Positions 42,030-51,316 of a stretch of 64,000 bases of DNA are shown here, piece by piece. Numbering within the stretch: the stretch's first letter is position 1; each line of letters begins with the position of its first letter. Under the pieces are notes generated by a model. That model did not search any database, had not been told where the DNA came from, and saw nothing but the letters and a program-made list of their open reading frames with translations. The DNA comes from Microtetraspora fusca (lineage in GTDB: Bacteria > Actinomycetota > Actinomycetes > Streptosporangiales > Streptosporangiaceae), in the NCBI RefSeq assembly GCF_001570365.1, contig NZ_BBYK01000039.1:334790-398789 (forward strand), given 5' to 3'. A program made the translations under genes and the position numbers.

Positions 42030-42935
42030 ATGCTGGATAACTCGCGCAGGAGCACGGAGACTTGGGCCGTGATCGACATCACCGCCGACCTCGTACGCAC
42101 CTTGATCTCCGAACAGTTCCCCGAAGGGGACGGCCTCCCGATCGAGCCCGTTGCCCGCCAAGGCTGGGACAACCGGACCTTCCGGCTCGGGGATCGGTTG
42201 TCCGTACGCCTGCCCAGTGCGGAAGGCTACGTAGCCGGCATAGAGAAGGAAGACCGTTGCCTGCCCATCCTGGCCGAGCATCTGCCGCTACCCGTGCCGA
42301 CACCAGTGGCGACGGGACGCCCGGCCGCTGGGTACCCGTTCCCCTGGTCGGTACGCCGCTGGATCGCGGGAGACACCGTCGAGAGCGCCGCGAACGTCGA
42401 TCGAATCGACTTGGCACGCGACCTCGGGGGATTTCTCACCGTTCTCCGGAGGATCCCCACGGATCAGGGACCGGCCTGCGGTCGTCACTCCTGCTTCCGA
42501 GGCTGCCACCCGAGCGTATACAGCGATGACGTCGAGTATGCCCTCGACAAGGTGGGGCACCTCGTCGATGCCGCCGCCTGCCGGGCCGTCTGGGCGAGTG
42601 CGCTGACCTCGGCCTGGCCGTTTCCGCCGACGTGGTTCCACGGTGACCTCGCCGTCGGCAATCTGCTCACCGAGGACGGAAAACTGTCCGCGGTGATCGA
42701 CTTCGGCACCTGTGGCATCGGCGATCCGGCATGTGACCTCGTCATGGCATGGACCTACTTCGTCGGTGACGAGCGGAAGGTCTTTCGGGAGGCCGTCGGC
42801 CTTCCCGACGACACCTGGCGACGAGCACGCGGGTGGGCGCTGTGGAAAGCGCTCATCACCATGTCCGGTTCCGACCCCGAAGGCATTCAGGGTCGGATCC
42901 TCATGCACGTCCTTGCGGACCCTGTCATCGACTGA
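42030..42935 (+). CDS. aminoglycoside phosphotransferase-like protein
   Basis: The product is 301 residues from ATG 42030; a GTG at 42069 is as likely. The family pattern is clear: VARQGWDNRTFRLGDRLSVR, the hinge FPWSVRRWIAGDTVES, the catalytic TWFHGDLAVGNLL (HGD..N) and VIDFGTCGIGDPACDL. Such enzymes phosphorylate aminoglycosides, choline or other alcohols. Resistance is not proven. The neighbouring NUDIX and methyltransferase genes resemble a general detoxification or modification group. Confidence 0.85.
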   Translation: MLDNSRRSTETWAVIDITADLVRTLISEQFPEGDGLPIEPVARQGWDNRTFRLGDRLSVRLPSAEGYVAGIEKEDRCLPILAEHLPLPVPTPVATGRPAAGYPFPWSVRRWIAGDTVESAANVDRIDLARDLGGFLTVLRRIPTDQGPACGRHSCFRGCHPSVYSDDVEYALDKVGHLVDAAACRAVWASALTSAWPFPPTWFHGDLAVGNLLTEDGKLSAVIDFGTCGIGDPACDLVMAWTYFVGDERKVFREAVGLPDDTWRRARGWALWKALITMSGSDPEGIQGRILMHVLADPVID

Positions 42936-43213
42936 TGGGACCGAAATGCCGCCGAACGCCTACTGTGTCGAGCGGGACGTTACCTGCACGAATACACCGG
43001 ATAGGACGGATGCCTCCGACGGGATCCTCCGGTCCATGAGATCGCGGCTGATCTCCGGCGTAGTGGCCCAGGTCAGCCTCAGCGACGCTCGATCGCTGTC
43101 ATTACTTCAGGCCGGCTCGGCCTCGGACTGTGCGGCGAGGACCGCGCCGCCGACCGCGGTCGGGAGCCGGGACGGTGCGTTTCTTGTCGGCCGGCGCTGT
43201 TATGTTCGCGATC

Positions 43214-43747
43214 ATGGCAAACCGCTCCTACCTCTACTCCGCGGACTCGCTGCCCAGCGAGGAAGACATTCCGAAGCCGGTCCGGTGCATCTCTGAGCAC
43301 AACTGGAGCATCCCGCTCGCGCACAAGTTGCTGGTCGGACGTGAGACGGCTGTCGTTCCGTCCATGATCTGGAACCCGCGCATCGGCATCGCCGCGGATT
43401 TCGCCGGTGGCGCGGAACTGCTCGGAGACCTCCTCCAGGTGGTGGGCCAGGGGATCGCGGACCGCGACTTCGCCGCATGCGTCGACAAGACCATGGCCCA
43501 CTTGGAGAAACAGCGGGGGAAGTTCTTTCTGCTGGAGACGGGCGAGATCGTCTCGCTCGGCGGCGATGATCCCGAGGATGAGGTACGCCACCTGGTCGCC
43601 CACGACATCCCCACTGCCGTGGCCCAGGCCGAAGCGGCGCTCGCGGGCGGCAACGATGAGTGGCTCGCCTCCGTACGTGCCGACTGGCAGGACCACTTCG
43701 CATCCTTTTACAGCGAGTGGCTTTACTTCTCCTTCCTGGTTGACTAA
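43214..43747 (+). CDS. hypothetical protein (DUF7822-like)
   Basis: The 177-residue protein starts at MANRSYLYSADSLP; an ATG 12 bases upstream is possible. It opens with a motif seen in uncharacterised immunity- or ADP-ribosyl-related proteins and ends DWQDHFASFYSEWLYFSFLV. No catalytic motif is visible. It stands alone between the phosphotransferase and NUDIX genes. Confidence 0.6.
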   Translation: MANRSYLYSADSLPSEEDIPKPVRCISEHNWSIPLAHKLLVGRETAVVPSMIWNPRIGIAADFAGGAELLGDLLQVVGQGIADRDFAACVDKTMAHLEKQRGKFFLLETGEIVSLGGDDPEDEVRHLVAHDIPTAVAQAEAALAGGNDEWLASVRADWQDHFASFYSEWLYFSFLVD

Positions 43748-43801
43748 CCGTGATCGACGCATGCCCGGTACGAGCAGGGGATAGGTATCCGACACCGGAC
43801 G

Positions 43802-44635
43802 ATGATCGTTGTCGGGCAGGCGGCGGTGCGTCAGCATGAGGCGGTGACCGAGCCATCGCTGCACTCTTCTGGCGCCGAACTCCTGGAGGTTCACCGGCTC
43901 CGCCTGGTCGAAGCCCCCGCTCCTCACGTGTCGAGCGAAGATCGACTCGCTTTGGACCGCGCCTGGGAGGAGGCGGTGCGGGCGAACCCGAGCTTCTTCG
44001 ACGGGCCGGTGGTGGCGTCCGCGGGGCTGACCTGGGAAGGGCCGCACAGCGTGGTCCTCGCCTGGGTGAGGACGACCTACCGGCACTACGCCCTGCGTCG
44101 GGTCCCGGGTGCGGCGTCGTGGCTTCCGTCGCTGTTCGTCGCGATTGTGCAGCCGACCGAGGACGGCCGTCTGCTGGCCGGACGGATGTCGCCGACGACG
44201 GCCAGTCCCGGTCGCTGGCAGCTACCGGGCGGATCAGTCGAACCGCCGGACGACCATGAGCCCCTCGATGTGGCGGCGCTCCGCCGACATGCCGCCCGGG
44301 AGCTGGTCGAGGAGACGGGCATCGACACGGCGTCCGACGACCTGACCCTGTGGGGCGTCACGCGTGGGGAGAACGGGAGCATCGGTGTCCTGTTCCTTGC
44401 TCCGTGTCAGCCGGCGGCGCTGCTGCGAAAGCGGTTCGCAGCCCTGGTGTCCGCGGAAACGGCACTGGGGCGTGAGCCGGAACTGGACCGCATCGCCTTT
44501 GTGCGCTCCCCCGCCGAGTTGGCCGACCTTGGCGGGGCGCTGGTGGACTACCTGGAGCCGGTCGTCCGCCGGTACGCGGAGGAGCGTTCCGGTGCGATGT
44601 CCGATCCGAATCGATCGCTCGATGACGGCGGATGA
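43802..44635 (+). CDS. NUDIX hydrolase
   Basis: The 277-residue protein contains the NUDIX box spread over WQLPGGSVEPPDDHEPLDV and RRHAARELVEETGI, with the glutamates that bind Mg. An N-terminal extension of about 100 residues (TWEGPHSVVLAWVRTTYRHY) is unusual for simple NUDIX proteins. GTG at 43844 may be the real start. It would cleave a nucleoside diphosphate-linked compound; the substrate is unknown. Confidence 0.82.
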   Translation: MIVVGQAAVRQHEAVTEPSLHSSGAELLEVHRLRLVEAPAPHVSSEDRLALDRAWEEAVRANPSFFDGPVVASAGLTWEGPHSVVLAWVRTTYRHYALRRVPGAASWLPSLFVAIVQPTEDGRLLAGRMSPTTASPGRWQLPGGSVEPPDDHEPLDVAALRRHAARELVEETGIDTASDDLTLWGVTRGENGSIGVLFLAPCQPAALLRKRFAALVSAETALGREPELDRIAFVRSPAELADLGGALVDYLEPVVRRYAEERSGAMSDPNRSLDDGG

Positions 44636-44742
44636 CCCGCTGTCCATGAAGCCCGAGCGCGCGCGGCAGGTCGGCCGGTTCCCGACAAAAGGCTCTCGCG
44701 AAGGCCACCACGTGTCCTGGAAAACCCGACCGTGGGGGAGCT

Positions 44743-45477
44743 CTACTCGTCGCGGCGGGCGATCAGATGCGTGAGAGCGGCCACCTGACGGTAGGGATCC
44801 GTACGGCCCGCCCGCTCCTCGCAGGCCAGCAGAGCGGCGAAATCCTCGGGGACGGGCGCGTCGTCCACCTGATCGGTGAAGACGCGTACGCCGTACCAGT
44901 TCTCGGTCCGCAACCCGTGGTCGGCGAGCACCGACCGCAGGTCCGACAGCCGATCCGCCCGGGCCGTGACGCCGATGCGGTTGACGTAGGTCATGTCGTC
45001 GAACGCCTGACCGGTGCGGGCCCAGTCGCCCGCCAAACCCGGCCGCATCGCCAGGGCGTCGCCGTTCCTGACCAGGAGGGAGACCAGGCCGCCGGGCCTG
45101 ATCACGTCCGCGATCGATCGCACGACCGGGGCGGGATCGTCGAAGTACATCAGCACGCCATGGCACAGCACCACGTCGAAGGGGCCGTCGGGCAGTTCGG
45201 TGGCCGAGCCGTGCACCGTTTCGACCCGCATTCCAGGCGTGATCTCAGCGGTCACCAGGGCCAGCATCTCCCGGGAGGAATCCAGCGCGGTGACGTGATG
45301 CCCCCGCGCCGCCATCCGCAAGGTCTGCGTTCCCTGCCCGCATCCGACGTCGAGAATGCGCGCCGGCTGATCCGGAAGGTACGGCGCCAACTGGCGGGTG
45401 ACCAGTTCCTGGCGTACGGCGTCTCTGAGTTTGCCCAGACGCGCCCGCCATTTCGCCTCACCTGACGCGAATTCCAT
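44743..45477 (-). CDS. SAM-dependent methyltransferase (CmoM-like)
   Basis: The 244-residue protein starts at MEFASGEAKWRAR. Motif I is ARILDVGCGQGTQTLRMA, motif II is VTALDSSREML, and FDVVLCHGVLMYFDDP follows. The sequence resembles the tRNA-modifying CmoM/SmtA subgroup as well as small-molecule methyltransferases. The choice cannot be made from sequence alone. Confidence 0.85.
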   Translation of the reverse strand: MEFASGEAKWRARLGKLRDAVRQELVTRQLAPYLPDQPARILDVGCGQGTQTLRMAARGHHVTALDSSREMLALVTAEITPGMRVETVHGSATELPDGPFDVVLCHGVLMYFDDPAPVVRSIADVIRPGGLVSLLVRNGDALAMRPGLAGDWARTGQAFDDMTYVNRIGVTARADRLSDLRSVLADHGLRTENWYGVRVFTDQVDDAPVPEDFAALLACEERAGRTDPYRQVAALTHLIARRDE

Positions 45478-45569
45478 TCGGCAGCCCTCCAAAGCCGCGT
45501 CGTCGACGGCTCATTCCTTGAACGCGAAGGCGATCGCAGGTCACGTACGAGAATTTCTTTTATCCGAAT

Positions 45570-46187
45570 TCATGCCTTCAGATCGGGGACCTTTGACGGG
45601 TTGACGCCGTCCCATTCGTCGAGCGGAGCACAGTGCCACTTCCAGTCGACCTGACGCTCGTGGCCGGGGAGGTCGGCGCGGCCGTTGGCCCAAAGCAACA
45701 TGGTCCACCGGTCCGTGTCGGTGGGAGCCCACGGGAACAGGCGGCGCACGGTGGCGTCACTGAGTTCCGCCGAGGGGGCGAATTCGCGACCGAGACCGTG
45801 ACCCACGTCCGCCGTGTGAACGAGCATCTCGTCACAGGCCATGGCCGCGAAGCCGGACGCGTCGGCGCGGCCGTGGGGGTGCCATCCGCGGGACTCCGGC
45901 GGCATGCCGTCCACGACGCGGGCCAGCACTCCGGCGGCGGATCTCAGCGTGGCGACGAGGTCGATCGCCTCGGACTCCGGACGGACCCGCATCTCCATCG
46001 TGTCGAGCACCCGCTCGCCCGCGGCCAGGTCGATGGAGTACCACAGGACGCATTCGCTCATGTGCGCCACCACCTGGGCGACCGTCCACTCCATGCCGGG
46101 GATCGGGGCCGTCCAGTCCTGATCCACCACCGAGTCGAGGAAACCCGCGCATTCGTCGGCCACCCGTAGAACAACGCTTCCGTCCAT
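45570..46187 (-). CDS. DinB/maleylpyruvate isomerase N-terminal-type protein
   Basis: The 205-residue protein starts at MDGSVVLRVADECAG. The four-helix core has W-T-V-A-Q-V-V-A-H-M (the metal histidine) near residue 40, and DEMLVHTADVGHGLG supplies further histidines near residue 120. This mycothiol-dependent enzyme family is common in actinomycetes. The substrate is unknown. Confidence 0.78.
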   Translation of the reverse strand: MDGSVVLRVADECAGFLDSVVDQDWTAPIPGMEWTVAQVVAHMSECVLWYSIDLAAGERVLDTMEMRVRPESEAIDLVATLRSAAGVLARVVDGMPPESRGWHPHGRADASGFAAMACDEMLVHTADVGHGLGREFAPSAELSDATVRRLFPWAPTDTDRWTMLLWANGRADLPGHERQVDWKWHCAPLDEWDGVNPSKVPDLKA

Positions 46188-46218
46188 CCCGGCATCCTCG
46201 CATACGGCATCGGTGCCC

Positions 46219-46608
46219 TCAGCCGGCGGAATCGTCCAGTGCGGAGCGGATGTCGAAGCATTCATCGAGCAGTTCCAGCAGGGCCGGCGTACGATCCGGG
46301 AAAATCGCGAGGGCCCATTTCTCCACGGCATTCAGGAAACCGAGGAGATCGCGTTGCACGCCACGGAGCAGGCCCGGCAACTCCCTCGCCGGAATATCGA
46401 TGAAGAGATCCCCCGCCGATCGTCCGTCGTCCGGCCAGACCCGGAACCTGTCGCTCAAGATCTCGATCCACGGCGACGGGTCGTGGCCCAGGAACGGCCA
46501 GTAACCCTGGGGCAAGGCGCCCCATTCTCGCCAGTCCTCAAGCCCTGAACAGCACGATGGGCTGATCGTGAGGCCGGTCGCGCTGTCATACACCTGGAGC
46601 CCCCCCAA
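46219..46608 (-). CDS. hypothetical protein, possibly immunity-type
   Basis: The 129-residue acidic protein, probably from TTG at 46608, has a tryptophan-rich start (EDWREWGALPQGYWPFLGHD). It ends in a helical region (LLRGVQRDLLGFLNAVEKW). Its look is like small SMI1-type immunity proteins, but I cannot confirm it. It overlaps the upstream hypothetical gene by 23 bases. Confidence 0.5.
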   Translation of the reverse strand: MGGLQVYDSATGLTISPSCCSGLEDWREWGALPQGYWPFLGHDPSPWIEILSDRFRVWPDDGRSAGDLFIDIPARELPGLLRGVQRDLLGFLNAVEKWALAIFPDRTPALLELLDECFDIRSALDDSAG

Positions 46609-46840
46609 GGGCGACGAGTCGGTCCAGGCTCAGGAGTTCGTCGGCGATTTGAGCAGGGGAAACACCGTCGTCCCAGCCTTCCGGCGTCAGATTGTCGACC
46701 GCCAGCGCGTGCAGGAGGGCGCCGATTTCGTCTGCCGTCAGGCGACCGGAAAGAGGGACGTGACCCGCCAGGTCCGCTACGGGCCAGCGGTTGGAGGTCT
46801 CAGGTGGAAGGACCTCGATGACCGGTGTGAGCGTGACCAT
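46586..46840 (-). CDS. hypothetical protein
   Basis: The 84-residue acidic protein starts MVTLTPVIEVLPPETS. A helix-rich C-terminus (LTADEIGALLHALAVD) is visible. It precedes and overlaps the 46219 gene, so the two form a small operon. No motif is recognised. Confidence 0.5.
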   Translation of the reverse strand: MVTLTPVIEVLPPETSNRWPVADLAGHVPLSGRLTADEIGALLHALAVDNLTPEGWDDGVSPAQIADELLSLDRLVALGGAPGV

Positions 46841-46887
46841 ATGGACGTCATTCTAGGATCTGCGGCTTTTCGTGGTACGGCCACGGA

Positions 46888-46920
46888 AACGCCGCTTTCC
46901 GGGGCGAGGAAAGCGGCGTT
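46888..46920. terminator. perfect hairpin with att-associated stem sequence
   Basis: AACGCCGCTTTCC pairs with GGAAAGCGGCGTT around seven bases. It ends the transcript of the flavin dehydrogenase. The stem and the following CGTTCGTG are the same as in the hairpins beside att copies A and D. Confidence 0.65.
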
Positions 46921-46989
46921 CGTGTCGTCAACGGGTCATCGGCGGGCATGGCGCTGCCGACCTCGCCATGTCACACCCGCAACGAGTGA

Positions 46990-48762
46990 TCAGCGGTTGT
47001 CGGCGATGTGGTTGGCGGCGATGTAGCCGAAGGTCATGGCGGGGCCGATGGTGGAACCGGCGCCGGCGTAGCTGTGGCCCATGACGGCGGCACTGGAGTT
47101 CCCGGCCGCGTACAGGCCGGGGATGACCACGCCGGACGGAGAGAGCACCCGGGCCTTGGCGTCGGTGACCATGCCGCCCTTCGTGCCGAGGTCGCCGGGG
47201 ACGATCTTGAATGCGTAGAACGGCGGCAGCCACAGCGGGGCCAGACAGGAGTTGGGCAGGACCGCCGGGTCGGTGTAGTAGTGATCGTAGGCGCTGTCGC
47301 CGCGTTTGAAGTCGAGGTCCTTCCCCTTCAGCGCGAAGCCGTTGAATCGGGTGATCGTGTTCTGCAGGGCCGCGGCGGGGACGCCCATCTTGGCGGCCAG
47401 GCCCGAGATCGTGCTCGACCGGACCAGGGTGCCGTTGCTGTACCACTTGTCCGGGAACGGCAGGGTCGGCACGAGATCCTTGAACAGATAGCGGTTCCGG
47501 TAGTTCTGGTCGACGACCATCCAGGCGGGGATGTCCGGCGCGGCGGCGTTCTTCTCGTACATGACGTGGACCACGTCGCTGTACGGCGCGGCCTCGTTCA
47601 CGAAGCGCACCCCTTGCTGGTTGACGATGATGCTGCCCGGGAGGGTGCGCTCGGACAGGCAGAAGTACGGCTCGTCGGGCAGCGGGATCACCGGCCCCCA
47701 CCAGGAGTCGTCCATCAGCGCGACCTCGGCGCCGGCCGCCAGACCGGCCGCGATGCCGTCCCCGGTGTTCGACGAGGCGCCGACGGTCCAGTCGGTGCCG
47801 ATGGGCTGCTGCTGGTAGCGGTTGCGCATCTCCCCGTTGTGCTCGAAGCCGCCCGACGCGACCACGACCCCGTACTTGGCCCGGATGAGGGTCTGCGTGC
47901 CGTTGCGCGTGACCAGTACGCCCGTTACACGGCCCGCGTCCACGCGGAGATCGACGAGCGGCGTGTTCAGCCAGACCGGGACGCCGGCCTGCAGCAGTCC
48001 GGCCCGCAGCGCTCCGGCCAGCGACTGCCCCATGGTGAGCGGCTTGACGCCCTGAGCGGCGGCCTTGAGCCAGCGGTCGTACGTTTCGAGCGCGATGGCC
48101 GCGCCCTTGACGTTCACCAGGGCGAGATTGAGCCATTTGTAGTCACCGCTGAACACCACCTGTCCGTTCGGAACCGGGATGTACGCGGGATTCAGGTTGG
48201 CCAGTTCCGCGCCGAGGAGGTTTCCGTCGAACATGTCCGGCTCGATGGATCGGCCGTTCGCCAGGCCGCCGGGTAATTCCGGGTAGTAGTCGGAATAGCC
48301 GTCCATGAAACGGAAGCGCAGCGGGCTGTTCCGCATGACGAACGAGATCATGTTGGGGCCGTTGTCGAGAAACGCGGCCTGCCGGTCCGCGGGGACCTCG
48401 CTGCCGACGACCGCCGACAGGTAAGCCGCGGCTTTGGCCCGGGTGTCCGGCACGCCCGCGGCGAGGATCACTTCGTTGTTCGGAATCCAGATGCCCGCTC
48501 CCGAACGGGCCGCCGAGCCGCCGAATTTGGCCGCTTTCTCGACGACCAGCGTGTTCAGCCCCCGCTTGGCCGCGACCAGCGCCGCGGTCATCCCGGCCGC
48601 GCCCGCCCCGACCACGACGACGTCGTATTCCGGTGCGTCGGAGGTATCGGCGTGAGCGGCGACACTGCCGAGAATCCTTGAGCCGAACGCGATCCCGACC
48701 CCGGCGGCGGCTGCGCCGCGGAGAACCTCCCGGCGGGTCGGTTGAGAACGGTGTGCAGGCAT
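46990..48762 (-). CDS. Tat-exported FAD-binding dehydrogenase (KstD/fumarate reductase-like)
   Basis: The 590-residue flavoprotein starts at MPAHRSQPTRREVL. A Tat-type signal is visible (TRREVLRGAAAAGVGIAFG) and ends near AAHADTS. The FAD site is YDVVVVGAGAAGMTAALVAA. The C-terminal GGMVTDAKARVL with YAAGNSSAAVMGHSYAGAG closes the FAD domain. It resembles 3-ketosteroid delta-1-dehydrogenases and flavocytochrome-c-like reductases. The Tat signal implies an extracytoplasmic site, which is unusual for KstD. No cholesterol genes are nearby. Confidence 0.82.
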   Translation of the reverse strand: MPAHRSQPTRREVLRGAAAAGVGIAFGSRILGSVAAHADTSDAPEYDVVVVGAGAAGMTAALVAAKRGLNTLVVEKAAKFGGSAARSGAGIWIPNNEVILAAGVPDTRAKAAAYLSAVVGSEVPADRQAAFLDNGPNMISFVMRNSPLRFRFMDGYSDYYPELPGGLANGRSIEPDMFDGNLLGAELANLNPAYIPVPNGQVVFSGDYKWLNLALVNVKGAAIALETYDRWLKAAAQGVKPLTMGQSLAGALRAGLLQAGVPVWLNTPLVDLRVDAGRVTGVLVTRNGTQTLIRAKYGVVVASGGFEHNGEMRNRYQQQPIGTDWTVGASSNTGDGIAAGLAAGAEVALMDDSWWGPVIPLPDEPYFCLSERTLPGSIIVNQQGVRFVNEAAPYSDVVHVMYEKNAAAPDIPAWMVVDQNYRNRYLFKDLVPTLPFPDKWYSNGTLVRSSTISGLAAKMGVPAAALQNTITRFNGFALKGKDLDFKRGDSAYDHYYTDPAVLPNSCLAPLWLPPFYAFKIVPGDLGTKGGMVTDAKARVLSPSGVVIPGLYAAGNSSAAVMGHSYAGAGSTIGPAMTFGYIAANHIADNR

Positions 48763-49041
48763 GGAGAGACCCTTCGCGTTAAGAGAGCGACCGCGGCGGC
48801 ACCCCACGTTCGGGTACCCGCTGGTCAAGAGCATGATCTGGCGCCGCCGACCAATCATGCGCTTGGTTGGTATAGCTGTCAACGACGAACCGGGGCCGAT
48901 CTCGGCGAACCCGGATTCCGATTCGCCACCCGATCCGTCCGAGCTCGGACCATTCCCGGAAAAGCGGCGGAACGATTTCGCGGAAACGACCGTCCGATCA
49001 CTTGACCGTGCTGTTAATACGCCCGCTGAAAGAGGTCGGCA

Positions 49042-49305
49042 GTGGTGCTCTTCGGCGACGACCCGCCCCCTCTCGTGATCGACGCCCGACGCGCGCGGGA
49101 ACGGGGACACCGGATCTACGTCGCCCGGATCGTCTCCGAGATCAAACGCCCTGGTGAGAGCGCGACGGTCTGGGACATCGCCGAGGAGATCGAAATCATC
49201 GAGCAGGAGGGATGGCGGCTCGATCGCATGGTGGAGAGCATCCACGGCTCCTCCATGCTGCGCGAGCGCCAGGCGTTCACCTGCCTCTTCCGGCGGGACG
49301 GCTGA
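49042..49305 (+). CDS. hypothetical protein (DUF4177-like)
   Basis: The 87-residue protein reads VIDARRARERGHRIYVARIV and ends QEGWRLDRMVESIHGSSMLR, a pattern of small DUF4177-type proteins (a strand, then EGW-L). It starts with GTG or ATG near 49042. The function is unknown. It may be co-transcribed with the DUF72 gene 61 bases on. Confidence 0.6.
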   Translation: MVLFGDDPPPLVIDARRARERGHRIYVARIVSEIKRPGESATVWDIAEEIEIIEQEGWRLDRMVESIHGSSMLRERQAFTCLFRRDG

Positions 49306-49366
49306 CCGCTCGGATCGCCCGCCTCCGCGGTTCTGCACCGCACCGATCTTGGATAGCGTCGGTGTC

Positions 49367-50218
49367 ATGCGGCTTCACGTGGGATGTGCGATGTGGACTC
49401 ACGCGCCCTGGCAGGGGCGCTTCCTGCCGCATCCGCTGCCCCCTGGCGAGCGCCTGCGCGCGTACGCGACCTGGTGCAACGCGGTGGAGGGCAACACGAC
49501 CTTCTACGCGACGCCGGCGAGGAGCACGGTGGAGTCGTGGGCCGGGCAGACCGATCCCGGCTTCCGCTTCGTGATCAAGCTGCCCAAGACGATCACGCAT
49601 GAGCGCCGCCTCACCGGCGTCGACGAGGAACTTCGTGCGTTTCTCGACACGATGGAGCCGCTGGGGCCGCGGATCCACGCCCTCTGGATCCAACTGCCGG
49701 GTTCGTTCGGTCCGACCGACCTCGGCGCCCTGGCGGGCTTTCTCCGCGGGCTCCCCCACTCGCACAGGTACGCCGTCGAGGTCCGCCACCGCGCGTTCTT
49801 CGACGACGCGCGATCCGCGCGGTTTCTCGAAAGGGCCCTCGCCGGCGTCGATGCCGAGTGGATCCCGTTCGACACCACCGCCCTCTTCCAGCGGCCGCCG
49901 ACCAGCGACGCCGAACGCGACGCGTGGACGAAGAAACCCCGGGTGCCGCGCCGTTCGTCCGCCCTCACGGAGCGTCCGATCGTCCGCTACATCGGCCGGG
50001 ACGACACCGCCAGTACGGTCGAGGGCTGGAGGCACTGGATCGACACGGTCGTGGAATGGCTGCGCGAGGGCCGTTCGCCGACGGTGTTCGTCCACACCCC
50101 CGACAACGCCGACGCGCCGGAGCTCGCCCGTCGCTTCCACGACGAGGTGCGGGAGCGGCTGCCCGAGGTCGAGCCGCTGCCCGAGCCCATGCCGTCCGAG
50201 CCGCTGACTCTCTTCTGA
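49367..50218 (+). CDS. DUF72 family protein
   Basis: The 283-residue protein starts MRLHVGCAMWTHAPW. DUF72 marks are visible: YATWCNAVEGNTTFYATP, FRFVIKLPKTITHERRL and VEVRHRAFFDD. The fold is a TIM barrel similar to metal-dependent sugar isomerases. The function is unproven. Confidence 0.88.
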   Translation: MRLHVGCAMWTHAPWQGRFLPHPLPPGERLRAYATWCNAVEGNTTFYATPARSTVESWAGQTDPGFRFVIKLPKTITHERRLTGVDEELRAFLDTMEPLGPRIHALWIQLPGSFGPTDLGALAGFLRGLPHSHRYAVEVRHRAFFDDARSARFLERALAGVDAEWIPFDTTALFQRPPTSDAERDAWTKKPRVPRRSSALTERPIVRYIGRDDTASTVEGWRHWIDTVVEWLREGRSPTVFVHTPDNADAPELARRFHDEVRERLPEVEPLPEPMPSEPLTLF

Positions 50219-50287
50219 CCAGGGCACGGACTTCGCGTTCAACTGGTTCTTCAGAGAGCGACAAGTGCAGATCGGTACCTTCTGGGC

Positions 50288-50881
50288 ATGGCCCAACGAT
50301 CTTTCGTTCTTGCCCTGGTGGCCGTCGCCGTACTGGCCGCCCCCACCGCTGCCTCCGCCTCCGCCGCGACCGCAGCCTCGGCGGCTTCAAGCCGTGACTT
50401 CTCTTTCCGCGGGATGAATCTGAAGCTCCCCTCCGGCTGGAAGGCGCACCGTGACGGCGACAGCATCGTGGTCGTGACCGGAACGTGCGCGAACCCGGAG
50501 CCTTTCGCGTCGAACTGCCAGTCGTTCTGGGTGTTCGGTCCGAAGGCGTTCACCAATCTCCCGGTAGGGGGCGGTTCCCTCACCTATACCGGCAAGTGGC
50601 AGTTCCACCCCTTCAGCGGCGTGGTGCCCTGCCCCTTCAACCCCAAAACGAGCTGGTACCAGGGGGAGAAGCCGAGCTCGACGGGCCTGCGCCAGGTCGG
50701 CCGCGGCCACAAGGCGCTGTACAACGCCTGGCCCAACCGGTGCGTGACGAACAACGGCGCCCGGCAGACGATGCGCTTCACCCAGCGGGAGTGGTTCCTG
50801 CCCACATCGAAGATCCTCATCGTGGACGTCTGGAACACTCCGGGACTGTCGGGCGTGCTCAAGCGGGCCACCTGGAGCTGA
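50288..50881 (+). CDS. secreted protein of unknown function
   Basis: The 197-residue product has a signal peptide (MAQRSFVLALVAVAVLAAPT, cleavage after an alanine-rich stretch near residue 35). Four cysteines in the mature part (TCANPE, NCQSFW, PCPFN and NRCVTN) may form two disulfides. No family is recognised. Confidence 0.7.
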   Translation: MAQRSFVLALVAVAVLAAPTAASASAATAASAASSRDFSFRGMNLKLPSGWKAHRDGDSIVVVTGTCANPEPFASNCQSFWVFGPKAFTNLPVGGGSLTYTGKWQFHPFSGVVPCPFNPKTSWYQGEKPSSTGLRQVGRGHKALYNAWPNRCVTNNGARQTMRFTQREWFLPTSKILIVDVWNTPGLSGVLKRATWS

Positions 50882-50937
50882 CCGAGCCGGGCCGGGGTTA
50901 GGGGTGATTTGTCACACCCTGTCGGTACGGTCGCCTC

Positions 50938-51153
50938 ATGGAGGACGACCTCGGAAACGGCCTCATCTGGTGGTCCACCGACCGTGCCACGGTGGGGTTG
51001 GTCGTGCGCGACGGCGTGGTGGTCGAGGCCCCGCCGTACGCGCGGCGCTGGGCGCAGGGGCGTGACGCCGGAGAGGTCTACCGCAAGGGAGAGGGGCGCG
51101 AAGGCGTCACGGTCGCCTGGATCCCGGCGGACGAGTCCGTCACGGCACCTTGA
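50938..51153 (+). CDS. small hypothetical protein
   Basis: The 71-residue protein begins MEDDLGNGLIWWSTDRATV. It has an acidic start and a beta-rich middle, and no known motif. It begins at the first ATG after the secreted-protein gene and may be independent. Confidence 0.55.
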   Translation: MEDDLGNGLIWWSTDRATVGLVVRDGVVVEAPPYARRWAQGRDAGEVYRKGEGREGVTVAWIPADESVTAP

Positions 51154-51316
51154 GGAAACCCGCGCCGGGCAGGCGCCGCCCCGCCGTACCCCGTCCGGCC
51201 GACCGCAGGGCGCCCCGCGTGCGGGACGCCCTGCGCCGCTCGTTCACCCTGCGTCGTGCCGGAGCACCTCCGCCGCTCCGGAGCCGGCATGCCGTACGCG
51301 CGAGGGGTCGGCGATG

